Source: Streptococcus suis
GTDB lineage: Bacteria; Bacillota; Bacilli; Lactobacillales; Streptococcaceae
Reading direction: 5' to 3'
NCBI RefSeq assembly: GCF_002960425.1
Contig: NZ_POIZ01000042.1
Span: 1-64,000 of the forward strand
Length of the DNA: 64,000 nucleotides
Of this stretch, positions 47,548 to 55,688 are shown in pieces (position 1 is the first letter of the stretch; every line of letters begins with the position of its first letter). The notes below the pieces were generated by a model, which saw nothing but the letters and a program-made list of their open reading frames with translations, ran no database searches and was not told the DNA's origin. A program made the position numbers and the translations under genes.

Positions 47548-48885
47548 TTATATACTTTGGCCAGTTTTTAATTTTTTCATAAAAATGATAGAACTTGGAA
47601 TGAGGACCAAGATACTGCCAATCCAAGCAGCAGGGTTGGCGGCTGCTGTTCCATAAAATCCGAAATACTGCATGCCGATAATGGCGACTGCTGCTCGGAA
47701 AATCAATTCCCCAAAGCCAGCCAGTGTTGGGATAAAGCCCTTGCCAAGTCCTTGAATAAAGCTACGAAGAATAAAGAGAGAGGCAACAATCCAGTAACAA
47801 GAGCCGTTGATGATGTAGTAAACCAGGGCCAAGTCTAGCACGGTTTGACTGGCATTTGGAAGAAAGAGGCCAGAGAAGAACCGATTGCCTAGAACGAGAA
47901 TGAGGGCAAAAATCAGAGCCCAAGCGATATTGAGGTAGAGTGCCTTGCGAACCCCTTCTCGAATTCGATCATAGAGTTTAGCTCCGTAGTTCTGGGCTGT
48001 AAAGGTTGCAATAGCCAGCCCCAGATTGACCATTGGTAGCATAGCCAGTTGGTCAGTGCGGAGAGCAATAGCCTGGGCAGCGATAGCATCTGTTCCTAGC
48101 TGGTTGACCATAAACTGTAGGGTCATGGCTCCGATGGCAATGATACTAGCTTGAAATCCCATAGGAAAACCGAGTTGGGCATGTTTCTTGAGATTGTCCT
48201 TGTCCAATCGTAAGTCAGAAAAGCTAATATGGTATTGGGGAACTTTTTTGACAATGTAGAAAATCAGAAAGATAACGGAGCAAGCCTGGGCGGTGATGGT
48301 TGCAAACCCAGCCCCGAAAACACCCCATTTCATGACTAGGATAAAGAAAAAGTCCAAGCCGATATTGATAAAACAGGCAATGATAAGGGCAACTAGAGGT
48401 GTTTTAGAATTTCCAAGACTGCGCAGGGCTGAGGACAGGAAATTATAGAAAATAGTAAAGGTCAATCCACCAAACATAGCTGTCAGAAAAGCATGGGAAT
48501 GCTGGATGATACTAGCAGGTGTCTTCATTAAGACCAAGATAGGTTGTAAAAAAGTCAATGCAAGGATTGTCAGTATCAGGCTGATAAGGAAAGAGTAGAA
48601 AAGACCATGAACAAAGGATTTTTTCAATCCTTCCAAGTCCTCAGCTCCGAAGCGTTGGGCAGAAAGAATGGTCAGTCCATTTGTCACACCTTGGGCGAAG
48701 CCGATGATGAGAAAAATCAAGCTGGCAGTCGAGCCAACACTGGCAAAGGCGTCCTTGCCTAAGGTATGACCAACAATCATGGAATCGGCAAAGTTATAGG
48801 CTAATTGAAAGAAGGAACCAATCAGCAGGGGAATGGCAAACTGTAAGATGACTAGAATGGGTTTGCCCTTGGTTAAGTCGCTCAT
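47548..48885 (-). CDS. MATE-family efflux transporter
   Basis: A 445-residue pump with 12 predicted membrane helices in two halves. Start MSDLTKGKPILVILQFAIPLLIGSFFQLAYNFADSMIVG (ATG 48883-48885, AAGGAG upstream) is typical; a longer open frame upstream lacks family features. Exports cationic compounds or metabolites in exchange for Na+ or H+; substrate unknown. Confidence 0.9.
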   Translation of the reverse strand: MSDLTKGKPILVILQFAIPLLIGSFFQLAYNFADSMIVGHTLGKDAFASVGSTASLIFLIIGFAQGVTNGLTILSAQRFGAEDLEGLKKSFVHGLFYSFLISLILTILALTFLQPILVLMKTPASIIQHSHAFLTAMFGGLTFTIFYNFLSSALRSLGNSKTPLVALIIACFINIGLDFFFILVMKWGVFGAGFATITAQACSVIFLIFYIVKKVPQYHISFSDLRLDKDNLKKHAQLGFPMGFQASIIAIGAMTLQFMVNQLGTDAIAAQAIALRTDQLAMLPMVNLGLAIATFTAQNYGAKLYDRIREGVRKALYLNIAWALIFALILVLGNRFFSGLFLPNASQTVLDLALVYYIINGSCYWIVASLFILRSFIQGLGKGFIPTLAGFGELIFRAAVAIIGMQYFGFYGTAAANPAAWIGSILVLIPSSIIFMKKLKTGQSI

Positions 48886-48911
48886 AAAATCTCCTTGATA
48901 ACAGAGGATAA

Positions 48912-48946
48912 GCCTACTAGAATGCATCATTTCTAATAGGCTTTTT
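48912..48946. terminator. Hairpin between ktrA and the MATE gene
   Basis: GCCTACTAGAA (48912-48922) pairs with TTCTAATAGGC (48931-48941). T-run is on the plus strand; on the minus strand the tail is poor, so termination of ktrA may be partial. Confidence 0.5.
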
Positions 48947-48953
48947 CCTTATT

Positions 48954-49619
48954 TTAATGGGTTAAATCTTCAAAGTGGTCTACGGTATTATGGTCTGTAA
49001 CAGCCATGATGAGTTCGTGGCTCTTGAAGACATAGTCTGGGGTTAGCTGGATGTTCAATTCCTGATTTTCTCCGCTACGGTAACCGATGATATTCATTTT
49101 ATAGTGTTGACGGAGTTTGAGTTCACCCAAGGTCTTACCAATCCATTTTGCAGGTGGATGGAATTCTACGATAGCCACATTGCCTTCTAGTTCCAGGAGG
49201 CTAGTTGTATCTCTATGAAGAAGTTGCTTGGCCAGTGAAATACCTGTTTCACGTTCTGGAGAGATGACTTTGTCAGCACCGACACGGAGGAGAACTTCTT
49301 TGGCTGTGGTTCCCTTGACCTTGGCAACGACCATTGGTACTCCGAGAATCTTACTGTGCATAACAGCGAGCACACTGGATTCCAAATTATCTCCAGTTGC
49401 AACGACGACTGCATCACAGTTTTCAATGCCCGCAGCTCGCAAGAGAGAACGGTCGGTTATATCACCGACAATTCCTCGGGTGAGAATGGGTTCGAGGTGG
49501 TTAATCTGTTGTTCATGGTTATCAATGGCAATGATATTGCAGTCATAATTGTGTAGGGTCTTAGCAATGGTGGTACCAAATACTCCTAAGCCCAGAATTC
49601 CGATAGTATAGTTTGGCAT
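48954..49619 (-). CDS. ktrA: Potassium uptake regulatory protein (KtrA/TrkA family)
   Basis: A 221-residue cytosolic gating subunit. The N-terminal RCK domain has a Rossmann motif GLGVFGTTIA (about 10-19) and binds nucleotide; the C-terminal RCK_C domain (about 135-215) in pneumococcal relatives (CabP) binds c-di-AMP. Downstream of the channel subunit in the same minus-strand operon. AAAGGAG before the ATG. Confidence 0.9.
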   Translation of the reverse strand: MPNYTIGILGLGVFGTTIAKTLHNYDCNIIAIDNHEQQINHLEPILTRGIVGDITDRSLLRAAGIENCDAVVVATGDNLESSVLAVMHSKILGVPMVVAKVKGTTAKEVLLRVGADKVISPERETGISLAKQLLHRDTTSLLELEGNVAIVEFHPPAKWIGKTLGELKLRQHYKMNIIGYRSGENQELNIQLTPDYVFKSHELIMAVTDHNTVDHFEDLTH

Positions 49620-49634
49620 GATTTCTCCTTTTTA

Positions 49635-49679
49635 GAACCTATATTCACAAGTGAAGTGCTGAACTGTGCATACAGGTTC
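49635..49679. repeat. Short element with GAACCTGTAT-type ends, copy 1
   Basis: 45 bases starting GAACCTATATTC and ending ATACAGGTTC, inside the ktrB-ktrA operon next to the ktrB stop codon. A 150-base element with the same ends lies at 58996-59145. Confidence 0.6.
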
Positions 49680-51029
49680 TTAAACTAACATAGATGATTT
49701 AGCGTATTGCAGGCTTTCTGTTTTAGAAGCCTTGCGGAGGGCAAGACTGGCCAGAATGGATAGGGGACCAATGCGACCGAAGAACATGAGGGCCATGATA
49801 ACAGCCTGTCCTGCCATGCTTAGTGACGGGGTCAGGTTGGCAGTTACTCCAACGGTTGCTAGGGCTGACATCACTTCAAAGACCAAGAAAAGTAAGGGTT
49901 GGTGCTTGTCTGTGATAGCGAGGGCAAATAAGCCTGCTAAAAATACAAGAAGGAAGACAGAGAAGGTCGCAAAGGCCTTGCGGATGGTCAGGCCGTCAAT
50001 GGTTCGACCAAGGAAGTTGGTATGGGGCAGTCCCAAAATCTCGCTTCGGGCATAGAGGATCAAGGTCAGAAAGGCTGTAATTTTGATTCCTCCTGCTGTT
50101 CCACCTGGTGCTCCTCCCAACATCATTTGGAAGATGTAGATGAGGAGGGTGACGGGTTCAGCCTGGGTATAATCAATGCTGGCAAATCCTGCCGTTCGCA
50201 TGGTCACCGTTTGGAAAAAACTAGCTAATAGCTTGTGACCAAAGGATAGATTACCGATGGTAGCAGGGTTGTTCCATTCTGTGAGTAAGGTTAACAGGGT
50301 TCCTAATCCCAAAATAGTTGCAGTTAAGCCTAGAACGACCTTGGTATGAAAACCCAGTTTCCCAAGATGGTGTTTTTGCCCAAGTTGTGTGTGTAAATCA
50401 AACCAGACTGAAAATCCAAGTCCTCCCATGATGATGAGGCTGGCTAAGGTCAGGTTTATCAGAGGATTGTCAACATAACGGACAATGCTGTTGGCTCCGA
50501 AATTATCAAAACCAGCATTACAAAAAGCTGAAACAGCTAAGAAAATAGAAGTAAAGGTTCCCCGCGCCCAGCCAAATTCTGGCACGAAATGAAAGGATAG
50601 GAGAATGGCTCCCAGCGTTTCAATGGCTAGGGTGAAGCCGAAAACGGACTTGAGAAAGCTTCTAAAATGCTTGGTATCGGAGCGATTGAGGGCTTCTTGG
50701 AGGGTTGCCATACTCATAAAATTGATTTTCCGACCACCTCGTAGGGCAAAGAGACCGACAAAGCCAACCAGGCTTAGTCCTCCAATCTGAATGAGTAACA
50801 TACAGATGATTTGACCCACTGTAGAATAGGTATCGGCAACAGCCTTTGTAAACAATCCAGTCACGCAGACCATTGAAACGGTTGTAAACAGATGGTCCCA
50901 ATAACTAGCAGTCGATGTAGGAACTTGCGAAATGGGCAGACTGAGTAAGAGAGAGCCGACCAGTATAACGAGTAGAAAGCTCAGAATAATTCGTTGACTG
51001 GGAGTAAGGTGTATCTTAAATGCTTTCAT
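49680..51029 (-). CDS. ktrB: Potassium uptake channel subunit (KtrB/TrkH family)
   Basis: A 449-residue membrane protein with four M-P-M repeats. Selectivity-type loops with glycine are visible: VCVTGLF, SAFCNAGFDNFG, TMRTAGFASID and ATVGVTANLTP. Imports K+ driven by Na+ or H+. It heads the operon with ktrA. Confidence 0.92.
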   Translation of the reverse strand: MKAFKIHLTPSQRIILSFLLVILVGSLLLSLPISQVPTSTASYWDHLFTTVSMVCVTGLFTKAVADTYSTVGQIICMLLIQIGGLSLVGFVGLFALRGGRKINFMSMATLQEALNRSDTKHFRSFLKSVFGFTLAIETLGAILLSFHFVPEFGWARGTFTSIFLAVSAFCNAGFDNFGANSIVRYVDNPLINLTLASLIIMGGLGFSVWFDLHTQLGQKHHLGKLGFHTKVVLGLTATILGLGTLLTLLTEWNNPATIGNLSFGHKLLASFFQTVTMRTAGFASIDYTQAEPVTLLIYIFQMMLGGAPGGTAGGIKITAFLTLILYARSEILGLPHTNFLGRTIDGLTIRKAFATFSVFLLVFLAGLFALAITDKHQPLLFLVFEVMSALATVGVTANLTPSLSMAGQAVIMALMFFGRIGPLSILASLALRKASKTESLQYAKSSMLV

Positions 51030-51116
51030 AAAGCTACCTTTTCAAAAAAATAAAGATGAGCATATTGTAGCACAAATAGGGAAAAAAGTATGCGACAAAG
51101 TGGACGATTTTGTAAT

Positions 51117-51141
51117 AAAAAAAGGCTGGACTTGCGCCAGC
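51117..51141 (-). terminator. Terminator of the XRE/DUF3278 operon
   Basis: GCTGG and CCAGC form the stem; on the minus strand eight T follow. Confidence 0.75.
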
Positions 51142-51184
51142 ACGATAATTAGGAAGAGTTCTCCTGTTCTATTGGTCGAACTCC

Positions 51185-51532
51185 TTATTTTTTCAACTGT
51201 TTAAGAAAGAGAAGAATAAGGAGACTTCCCCACAACCCAGCAAGAAATGGTTTGATTTGTCCAGTGAAACATCCAATGGAGAAAGTTAGGACAAAACCTG
51301 CTAAAAGGAACCACAAGAGTGGTTTGCGATAAAGACAGATAGCTTTTTGGACAGCATTTGATTCTGGACTGGTAGTTTGCCTGTCATTATTCAAGATTGG
51401 AAGAATAGTGAACAGTAAGATTAAGATTGGTGGGGCGTCCCCAGTCAGAAAACTGTGGATAAACAAGCCACAAATGGTCGCATAGGCGAGAACAAACAAG
51501 GAAAGGACTAATTTTGTGTTGAAGTTGTTCAT
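51185..51532 (-). CDS. Small membrane protein, paralogue of the upstream gene
   Basis: A 115-residue protein with four hydrophobic segments (about 7-28, 33-48, 70-88, 92-108). It aligns by eye with the product of 51529-51867 over its length (FVLAYATICGLFIHSF versus FVLFYALFSALFIYSY; TFSIGCFTGQIKP versus TYSVGIWLEHVKP), so the two arose by duplication. No named family. It overlaps the upstream gene by 4 bases and is last in the operon. Confidence 0.7.
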   Translation of the reverse strand: MNNFNTKLVLSLFVLAYATICGLFIHSFLTGDAPPILILLFTILPILNNDRQTTSPESNAVQKAICLYRKPLLWFLLAGFVLTFSIGCFTGQIKPFLAGLWGSLLILLFLKQLKK

Positions 51533-51867
51533 CTATCTTCCTCCTTTTTGAAATACAGTCGATAAAGAATAGCAAGAGCAAATCCAGCAGGAAGGATGAG
51601 GACACGTGGTTTGACATGTTCTAGCCAAATGCCCACGGAATAGGTCAAGGTCATGGCAAAAAGGGCAAAGATGGCTTGGATGATAAAGTAGCGTTTTTCT
51701 TCGGCTGTTTTATAGGATTTGATGATTTGAATGGTCGGTAGCATGAGCAAGAATGAACCGCTAATTGGCTCATTGACCATGTAAGAGTAGATGAAGAGGG
51801 CAGAAAATAAAGCATAAAATAGAACAAAAAATCGACAGGTTTGTTTGGGTGTAAAAGGTTTATTCAT
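51529..51867 (-). CDS. Small membrane protein of unknown function
   Basis: A 112-residue protein with four hydrophobic segments and a charged C-terminus (YFKKEEDR). Paralogue of the next gene, with which it overlaps by 4 bases. It follows the DUF3278 gene by 12 bases with AAGGAGC as ribosome site. Confidence 0.7.
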   Translation of the reverse strand: MNKPFTPKQTCRFFVLFYALFSALFIYSYMVNEPISGSFLLMLPTIQIIKSYKTAEEKRYFIIQAIFALFAMTLTYSVGIWLEHVKPRVLILPAGFALAILYRLYFKKEEDR

Positions 51868-51879
51868 TGGGTCAGCTCC

Positions 51880-52962
51880 TTATTTTTTCTTGGCAGTATC
51901 TGCTTCCAGTTTTTGCAGATAGGCAAGGGCAGACAGGGCTAGACTGGCAAAGAGGCCCATCATGCCACCGAAGAGGAGGGATTTTACGTGGAAGATGGAA
52001 TCCAGTAGGGGAAGCTGGAGGCTAAAGAGGTCTGCCAGCCCCGCAAAGAGGGTAGATAGCAGGGCAACCCCCAGTCCCCAAACCAGTGGATTGAGGGTCT
52101 GTCCTTGTCTTTCCTCAGGGCTTAGTTCGTCCACGTCATATTGAGGCAGGTCAGCATGGAGGGTGCGCATATTAACGATACCAATTAGGATAATACTGAA
52201 GAAGCCAATGATCATTGGATAGTAGGTAGCCACCTCCAGAGGATAGCGGTAGGCTAGGAAGTAGGCGATGGCATTTCCGAGAGCTAGGAAGTAGAAGTGG
52301 TAGATAAAGGCTATTCCCCCAATCTCATCTGCCTTAGTCCGTCGGTACTCGTCTAAAGGCCCGCGAATACCATAAACGTGCCGTATCATATTTTGAATCC
52401 ACTTAGGTTCTTTTTTGGAAATAGCAGAGCTGACAGTCAGTTGTTCTGCTTTTTTCATGCGCTTGCGTAACATGATTTCGATAGCAATGCCTGTGAAAAT
52501 ACCCCCTAGACAGGCTGCAAGGAATTTTCGGAGGTCAAATAGGTGGTCGAGAGGATTGAGTCCCTCCATCCAGGCACCAAAAACAACAGTCCAAATGTAC
52601 ATAAGGGCAGTGAAATAGAGGGTGAATTTGAAACTTGCTCCCTTGAGCTGCCTCTGTTCCTTGCTAGTCAATTCTTCTACATCTAAACTGTCCACTTGGC
52701 TGTGGCGCATCTTGGATGCCATATACATACTGGCGGAAAGAGTGGATAGGAGTAGAGCAGTTGGGTAGCCATAGGCAACGACTTCTGGGTAGCGTTTGGA
52801 TAGGGCAAGTGCCAGCAGGGTAAGAACCATGGTGCCCCAAAAGAGCAGGATAAAGCAGGTATTGCCTAGTCGGAAGGCTTCTTTTTTGCGAAATTCATCC
52901 AGAGGTCCTGTGATACCATAAAAACGTTTGATCAATTTATCTTGAAAGGTTTCCTTTTTCAT
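51880..52962 (-). CDS. DUF3278 membrane protein with two repeated halves
   Basis: A 360-residue protein made of two homologous halves: RFYGITGPLDEFRKKEA at about 13-29 and HVYGIRGPLDEYRRTKA at about 195-211, each followed by four hydrophobic helices. DUF3278 proteins occur in streptococci next to small XRE regulators; their role is not known. AAGGAGC before the ATG. Confidence 0.8.
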   Translation of the reverse strand: MKKETFQDKLIKRFYGITGPLDEFRKKEAFRLGNTCFILLFWGTMVLTLLALALSKRYPEVVAYGYPTALLLSTLSASMYMASKMRHSQVDSLDVEELTSKEQRQLKGASFKFTLYFTALMYIWTVVFGAWMEGLNPLDHLFDLRKFLAACLGGIFTGIAIEIMLRKRMKKAEQLTVSSAISKKEPKWIQNMIRHVYGIRGPLDEYRRTKADEIGGIAFIYHFYFLALGNAIAYFLAYRYPLEVATYYPMIIGFFSIILIGIVNMRTLHADLPQYDVDELSPEERQGQTLNPLVWGLGVALLSTLFAGLADLFSLQLPLLDSIFHVKSLLFGGMMGLFASLALSALAYLQKLEADTAKKK

Positions 52963-52972
52963 AAGCAGCTCC

Positions 52973-53173
52973 TTATTTTTGATCGATCAATGGTAAGATG
53001 TAAACAAAACCTAAGAAGTAGATGGTCCCAGCAATCAGCAATTGTAGCCAAAATTTTGCTTGGCTGATGGTGTGCAAGATTTCTGCTCCGCTATTGCCCC
53101 AAAGCTGAAAGAGGACAAAGAGCGGGATAAAAATGAGAGTGGAGATAAGGGCTTTGCGTGTGTTCTTTTTCAT
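52973..53173 (-). CDS. 66-residue membrane protein, tandem copy 3
   Basis: MKKNTRKALIST..., two hydrophobic segments (about 8-25 and 42-63). I start at MKKN because AGAAAGGAAAA stands before it; a longer in-frame ATG seven codons upstream covers that site. It differs from the other two copies mostly at its C-terminus (GFVYILPLIDQK). Last copy before the DUF3278 gene. Confidence 0.7.
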   Translation of the reverse strand: MKKNTRKALISTLIFIPLFVLFQLWGNSGAEILHTISQAKFWLQLLIAGTIYFLGFVYILPLIDQK

Positions 53174-53220
53174 GATATTTTCCTTTCTATTCATTTCAAA
53201 TGGTGCTGTTTAGGACAATC

Positions 53221-53421
53221 TTACTTACGACGAAAAATGAGTGGTAGGTAGGCTAGTCCTAAGAAGTAGATTGCCCCAGTAATCAGTAGTTGTATCCAGA
53301 ATTTGGCTTGGCTGATAATGTGCAAGATGTCAGCTCCGCTATTGCCCCAAAGCTGAAAGAGGACAAAGAGAGGGATAAAAATGAGAGTGGAGATAAGGGC
53401 TTTGCGTGTGTTCTTTTTCAT
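53221..53421 (-). CDS. 66-residue membrane protein, tandem copy 2
   Basis: Nearly identical to copy 3 at the N-terminus and to copy 1 at the C-terminus (GLAYLPLIFRRK), which suggests recombination between copies. Two membrane segments, same ribosome site. Confidence 0.7.
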   Translation of the reverse strand: MKKNTRKALISTLIFIPLFVLFQLWGNSGADILHIISQAKFWIQLLITGAIYFLGLAYLPLIFRRK

Positions 53422-53468
53422 GATATTTTCCTTTCTATTCATTTCAAATGGTGCTGTTTAGGACAATC

Positions 53469-53669
53469 TTACTTACGACGAAAAATGAGTGGTAGGTAGG
53501 CTAGTCCTAAGAAGTAGATTGCCCCAGTAATCAGTAGTTGTATCCAGAATTTGGCTTGGCTGATGGTGTGCAAGATTTCTGCTCCGCTATTGCCCCAAAG
53601 CTGAAAGAGGACAAAGAGAGGGATAAAAATGAGGGTAGAGATGAGAGCTTTATGTGTATTCTTTTTCAT
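53469..53669 (-). CDS. 66-residue membrane protein, tandem copy 1
   Basis: MKKNTHKALIST...; first copy after the XRE gene, with GAAAGGA upstream. Two membrane segments, basic ends. Confidence 0.7.
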   Translation of the reverse strand: MKKNTHKALISTLIFIPLFVLFQLWGNSGAEILHTISQAKFWIQLLITGAIYFLGLAYLPLIFRRK

Positions 53670-53684
53670 GGTGTTCATTCCTTT

Positions 53685-53873
53685 CTATTCATTCCAAAAG
53701 AGGCTGTTGAGGTCAGTCTGTAAAGCTTTGGCTAGGTTGATACAGAGGTCTAGCGAGGGATTGTATTTGTTATTTTCAATCATGTTGATGGTTTGCCTGG
53801 ATACGCCGATGGCCTTGGCCAAATCCAGCTGGGAAATTCCTAGCAGTAGGCGGTAGTCTTTGACACGGTTCAT
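53685..53873 (-). CDS. Small XRE-family helix-turn-helix regulator
   Basis: A 62-residue Cro/CI-like regulator that is almost only DNA-binding domain: YRLLLGISQLDLAKAIGVSRQTINMIENNKYNPSLDLCINLAKAL. Helix-turn-helix at about 14-38. AAAGGAGGG before the ATG. First gene of the operon; the palindrome at 53889-53906 overlaps its -10, so it probably represses itself. Confidence 0.88.
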   Translation of the reverse strand: MNRVKDYRLLLGISQLDLAKAIGVSRQTINMIENNKYNPSLDLCINLAKALQTDLNSLFWNE

Positions 53874-53888
53874 GTGCCCTCCTTTCTA

Positions 53889-53906
53889 TGTCAATTATAT
53901 TTGACA
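53889..53906. promoter_or_regulatory. 18-bp palindrome 1, over the XRE operon promoter
   Basis: TGTCAATTATATTTGACA. Read on the minus strand it contains TATAAT, the likely -10 of the XRE operon, 16 bases before the gene start codon. Confidence 0.75.
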
Positions 53907-53923
53907 CAATTGTCTAAAAATGA

Positions 53924-54177
53924 GGGAGTGGGAAAGAACTCGACCATTCATAGAAGAGTTCGTCAACAATTTTTCGTTTTAAGTTGTTGAGCTGAAACAG
54001 TCTATTTCCAGACTGTTTCACTCCCACCCCCGCACAGCTCAAACTGTCTGGGAGACAGTTTGAGGTTGGAGATAAAGCGAACTTTGTTCGCAATAATCGT
54101 AATGGTCAGATTTGGAGTGTAAAACACGAACAAATCTGCCAATCAACCACTGCGCTGAGATGTTGACACTAACTTTG
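53924..54177. repeat. Structured dispersed repeat, copy A
   Basis: Shares most of its sequence with 63744-64000. Its first 100 bases can fold as a closed stem with three arms: outer GGGAGT (53924) / ACTCCC (54020); arm 1 GAACTC (53936) / GAGTTC (53956); arm 2 CAACAA (53964) / TTGTTG (53984); arm 3 GAAACAGTCT (53994) / AGACTGTTTC (54010). A paired-hairpin module follows at 54038-54091, and the end has GCGCTGAGATGTTGACAC. No coding sequence. Confidence 0.8.
54038..54091. repeat. Paired-hairpin module, copy 3 (inside repeat A)
   Basis: 12-pair hairpin CTCAAACTGTCT / AGACAGTTTGAG (54038-54049, 54053-54064), linker GTTGGAGATAAA, then GCGAAC-TTT-GTTCGC (54077-54091). This is the reverse orientation of copies 1 and 2. 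Confidence 0.75.
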
Positions 54178-54212
54178 AGAAGCGGGGCTTGAGCCCAGCC
54201 TCTTTAAATTGT

Positions 54213-54230
54213 TGTCAATTATATCCGACA
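54213..54230. promoter_or_regulatory. 18-bp palindrome 2
   Basis: TGTCAATTATATCCGACA; right half slightly degenerate. First of three copies between the structured repeat and rsmH. Confidence 0.65.
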
Positions 54231-54267
54231 TATAACTGTAAAAAAATGTGGGAGGCCTCCCTGTTGA

Positions 54268-54285
54268 TGTCAACTATACTTGACA
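54268..54285. promoter_or_regulatory. 18-bp palindrome 3
   Basis: TGTCAACTATACTTGACA, starting 55 bases after palindrome 2. Its TTGACA (54280-54285) is the -35 of a plus-strand promoter. Confidence 0.7.
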
Positions 54286-54308
54286 TTTATCTATAATGTT
54301 ATTATAGA
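54280..54308 (+). promoter_or_regulatory. Possible promoter toward rsmH within the palindrome array
   Basis: TTGACA (54280-54285), 17-base spacer, TATAGA (54303-54308), about 90 bases before rsmH. A further TACAAT at 54388-54393 near the start codon lacks a good -35. Confidence 0.5.
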
Positions 54309-54323
54309 CCTATCCAAAGATGT

Positions 54324-54341
54324 TGTCAACTATATTTGACA
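54324..54341. promoter_or_regulatory. 18-bp palindrome 4
   Basis: TGTCAACTATATTTGACA, starting 56 bases after palindrome 3 and 62 bases before rsmH. Confidence 0.7.
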
Positions 54342-54402
54342 CATTTTTTGTAAAAAGTTTGCAACATCTTTTTGATTTATTTTGTGGTACAATAGATAAG
54401 AT

Positions 54403-55353
54403 ATGAGCAAGGAATTTAATCACACTACTGTTCTTTTACATGAAACAGTAGACATGTTAGACATCAAACCAAATGGAATTTATGTAGATGCAACGCTGGG
54501 TGGGGCAGGTCATAGTGAGTACCTGCTTAGTCAGCTGACGGATGGGGGGCATCTCTATGCCTTTGACCAGGATCAGACGGCTATTGATCATGCCCAGATC
54601 CGTTTGGCAGCCTACATTGAAAAGGGGCAGGTGACCTTTATCAAGGATAATTTCCGTAATCTCAAGGCCCGCTTGGCAGAGCTGGGTGTGACAGAGATTG
54701 ATGGGATTTGTTACGATTTGGGTGTGTCCAGTCCGCAGTTGGATGAGCGGGAGCGTGGCTTTTCTTACAAACAGGATGCCCCGCTTGATATGCGCATGAA
54801 CCGTGATGGTCAGTTGACGGCCTATGATGTGGTCAATACCTATGACTATCACGACTTGGTACGGATTTTCTTCAAGTACGGTGAGGACAAATTTTCCAAA
54901 CAGATTGCTCGTAAAATCGAACAAGCACGTGCCATCAAACCTATTGAAACGACGACGGAGTTGGCGGAGCTGATCAAGTCTGCCAAGCCAGCCAAGGAAC
55001 TCAAGAAGAAGGGGCATCCTGCCAAGCAGATTTTTCAGGCCATTCGGATTGAAGTCAATGATGAATTGGGTGCCGCAGATGAGTCTATCCAGCAGGCTAT
55101 TGAGCTCTTGGCTTTGGATGGACGGATTTCTGTCATTACCTTCCATTCCTTGGAAGATCGTCTGACCAAGCAACTCTTTAAGGAAGCTAGCACCATTGAT
55201 GTGCCCAAAGGCTTGCCCTTTATTCCAGATGACATGAAGGCGCCACTTGAATTGGTCAATCGCAAGCCAATTTTGCCAAGTCAGGAAGAATTGGAGGCCA
55301 ACAACCGAGCACATTCAGCCAAATTGCGTGTAGCTAAGAGAGTACATAAGTAG
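54403..55353 (+). CDS. rsmH: 16S rRNA m4C1402 methyltransferase
   Basis: A 316-residue SAM-dependent enzyme (formerly MraW). N-terminal [18 protein letters not shown] site [36 protein letters not shown] and the C-terminal [18 protein letters not shown] are all classical. First gene of the division and wall cluster here. The ATG has a poor ribosome site (ATAAGAT), so it may be weakly translated. Confidence 0.96.
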   Translation: MSKEFNHTTVLLHETVDMLDIKPNGIYVDATLGGAGHSEYLLSQLTDGGHLYAFDQDQTAIDHAQIRLAAYIEKGQVTFIKDNFRNLKARLAELGVTEIDGICYDLGVSSPQLDERERGFSYKQDAPLDMRMNRDGQLTAYDVVNTYDYHDLVRIFFKYGEDKFSKQIARKIEQARAIKPIETTTELAELIKSAKPAKELKKKGHPAKQIFQAIRIEVNDELGAADESIQQAIELLALDGRISVITFHSLEDRLTKQLFKEASTIDVPKGLPFIPDDMKAPLELVNRKPILPSQEELEANNRAHSAKLRVAKRVHK

Positions 55354-55364
55354 GAGAAGAATCT

Positions 55365-55688
55365 ATGTTACAAGAAAAACGTAGAGAAGCTACCATGCGT
55401 GTGATTGGTGACAAGTTCAAGACCTTCACTCGTGTAGAAAAAGCCTTTTATACAAGTATTATCCTATCCGGTCTGGCCTTGGCGATAGGGATTATTTTCT
55501 TGCAGACCCGTTTGATTCAAGTCCAGTCTGAAATGGCCAAGGTCAATCAAAACATCAACCAAAAACAGATTGAAATCAATGATGCCAAACAGGCTGTTAA
55601 CGAACTCACACGTTCGGCACGTCTGATGGAGATAGCGGAGAAGGCTGGATTAACATTTAATAACGATAATATTGGAGTAGCTGAATAA
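55365..55688 (+). CDS. ftsL: Cell division protein FtsL
   Basis: A 107-residue bitopic division protein: short basic cytosolic part, one membrane helix (about 29-47), then a coiled-coil ectodomain (about 48-90) that joins FtsB/DivIC. TAGGAG upstream. Its stop shares a base with the pbp2X start. Confidence 0.92.
   Translation: MLQEKRREATMRVIGDKFKTFTRVEKAFYTSIILSGLALAIGIIFLQTRLIQVQSEMAKVNQNINQKQIEINDAKQAVNELTRSARLMEIAEKAGLTFNNDNIGVAE

Larger units (their letters stand above)
52973..53697 (-). repeat. Three tandem repeats of about 248 bp
   Basis: Repeat units starting at 52973, 53221 and 53469, each holding one small gene and its leader. Units 2 and 3 agree almost base for base over their coding parts and leaders. 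Confidence 0.9.

Noticed and set aside
53060-53856. Plus-strand frames over the three tandem small genes
   Set aside because: They repeat with the tandem unit, but the minus-strand frames have ribosome sites, membrane-protein character and operon order.
54457-55314. 285-codon minus-strand frame opposite rsmH
   Set aside because: Open by codon bias of rsmH on the other strand; the product has no recognisable features and no ribosome site.
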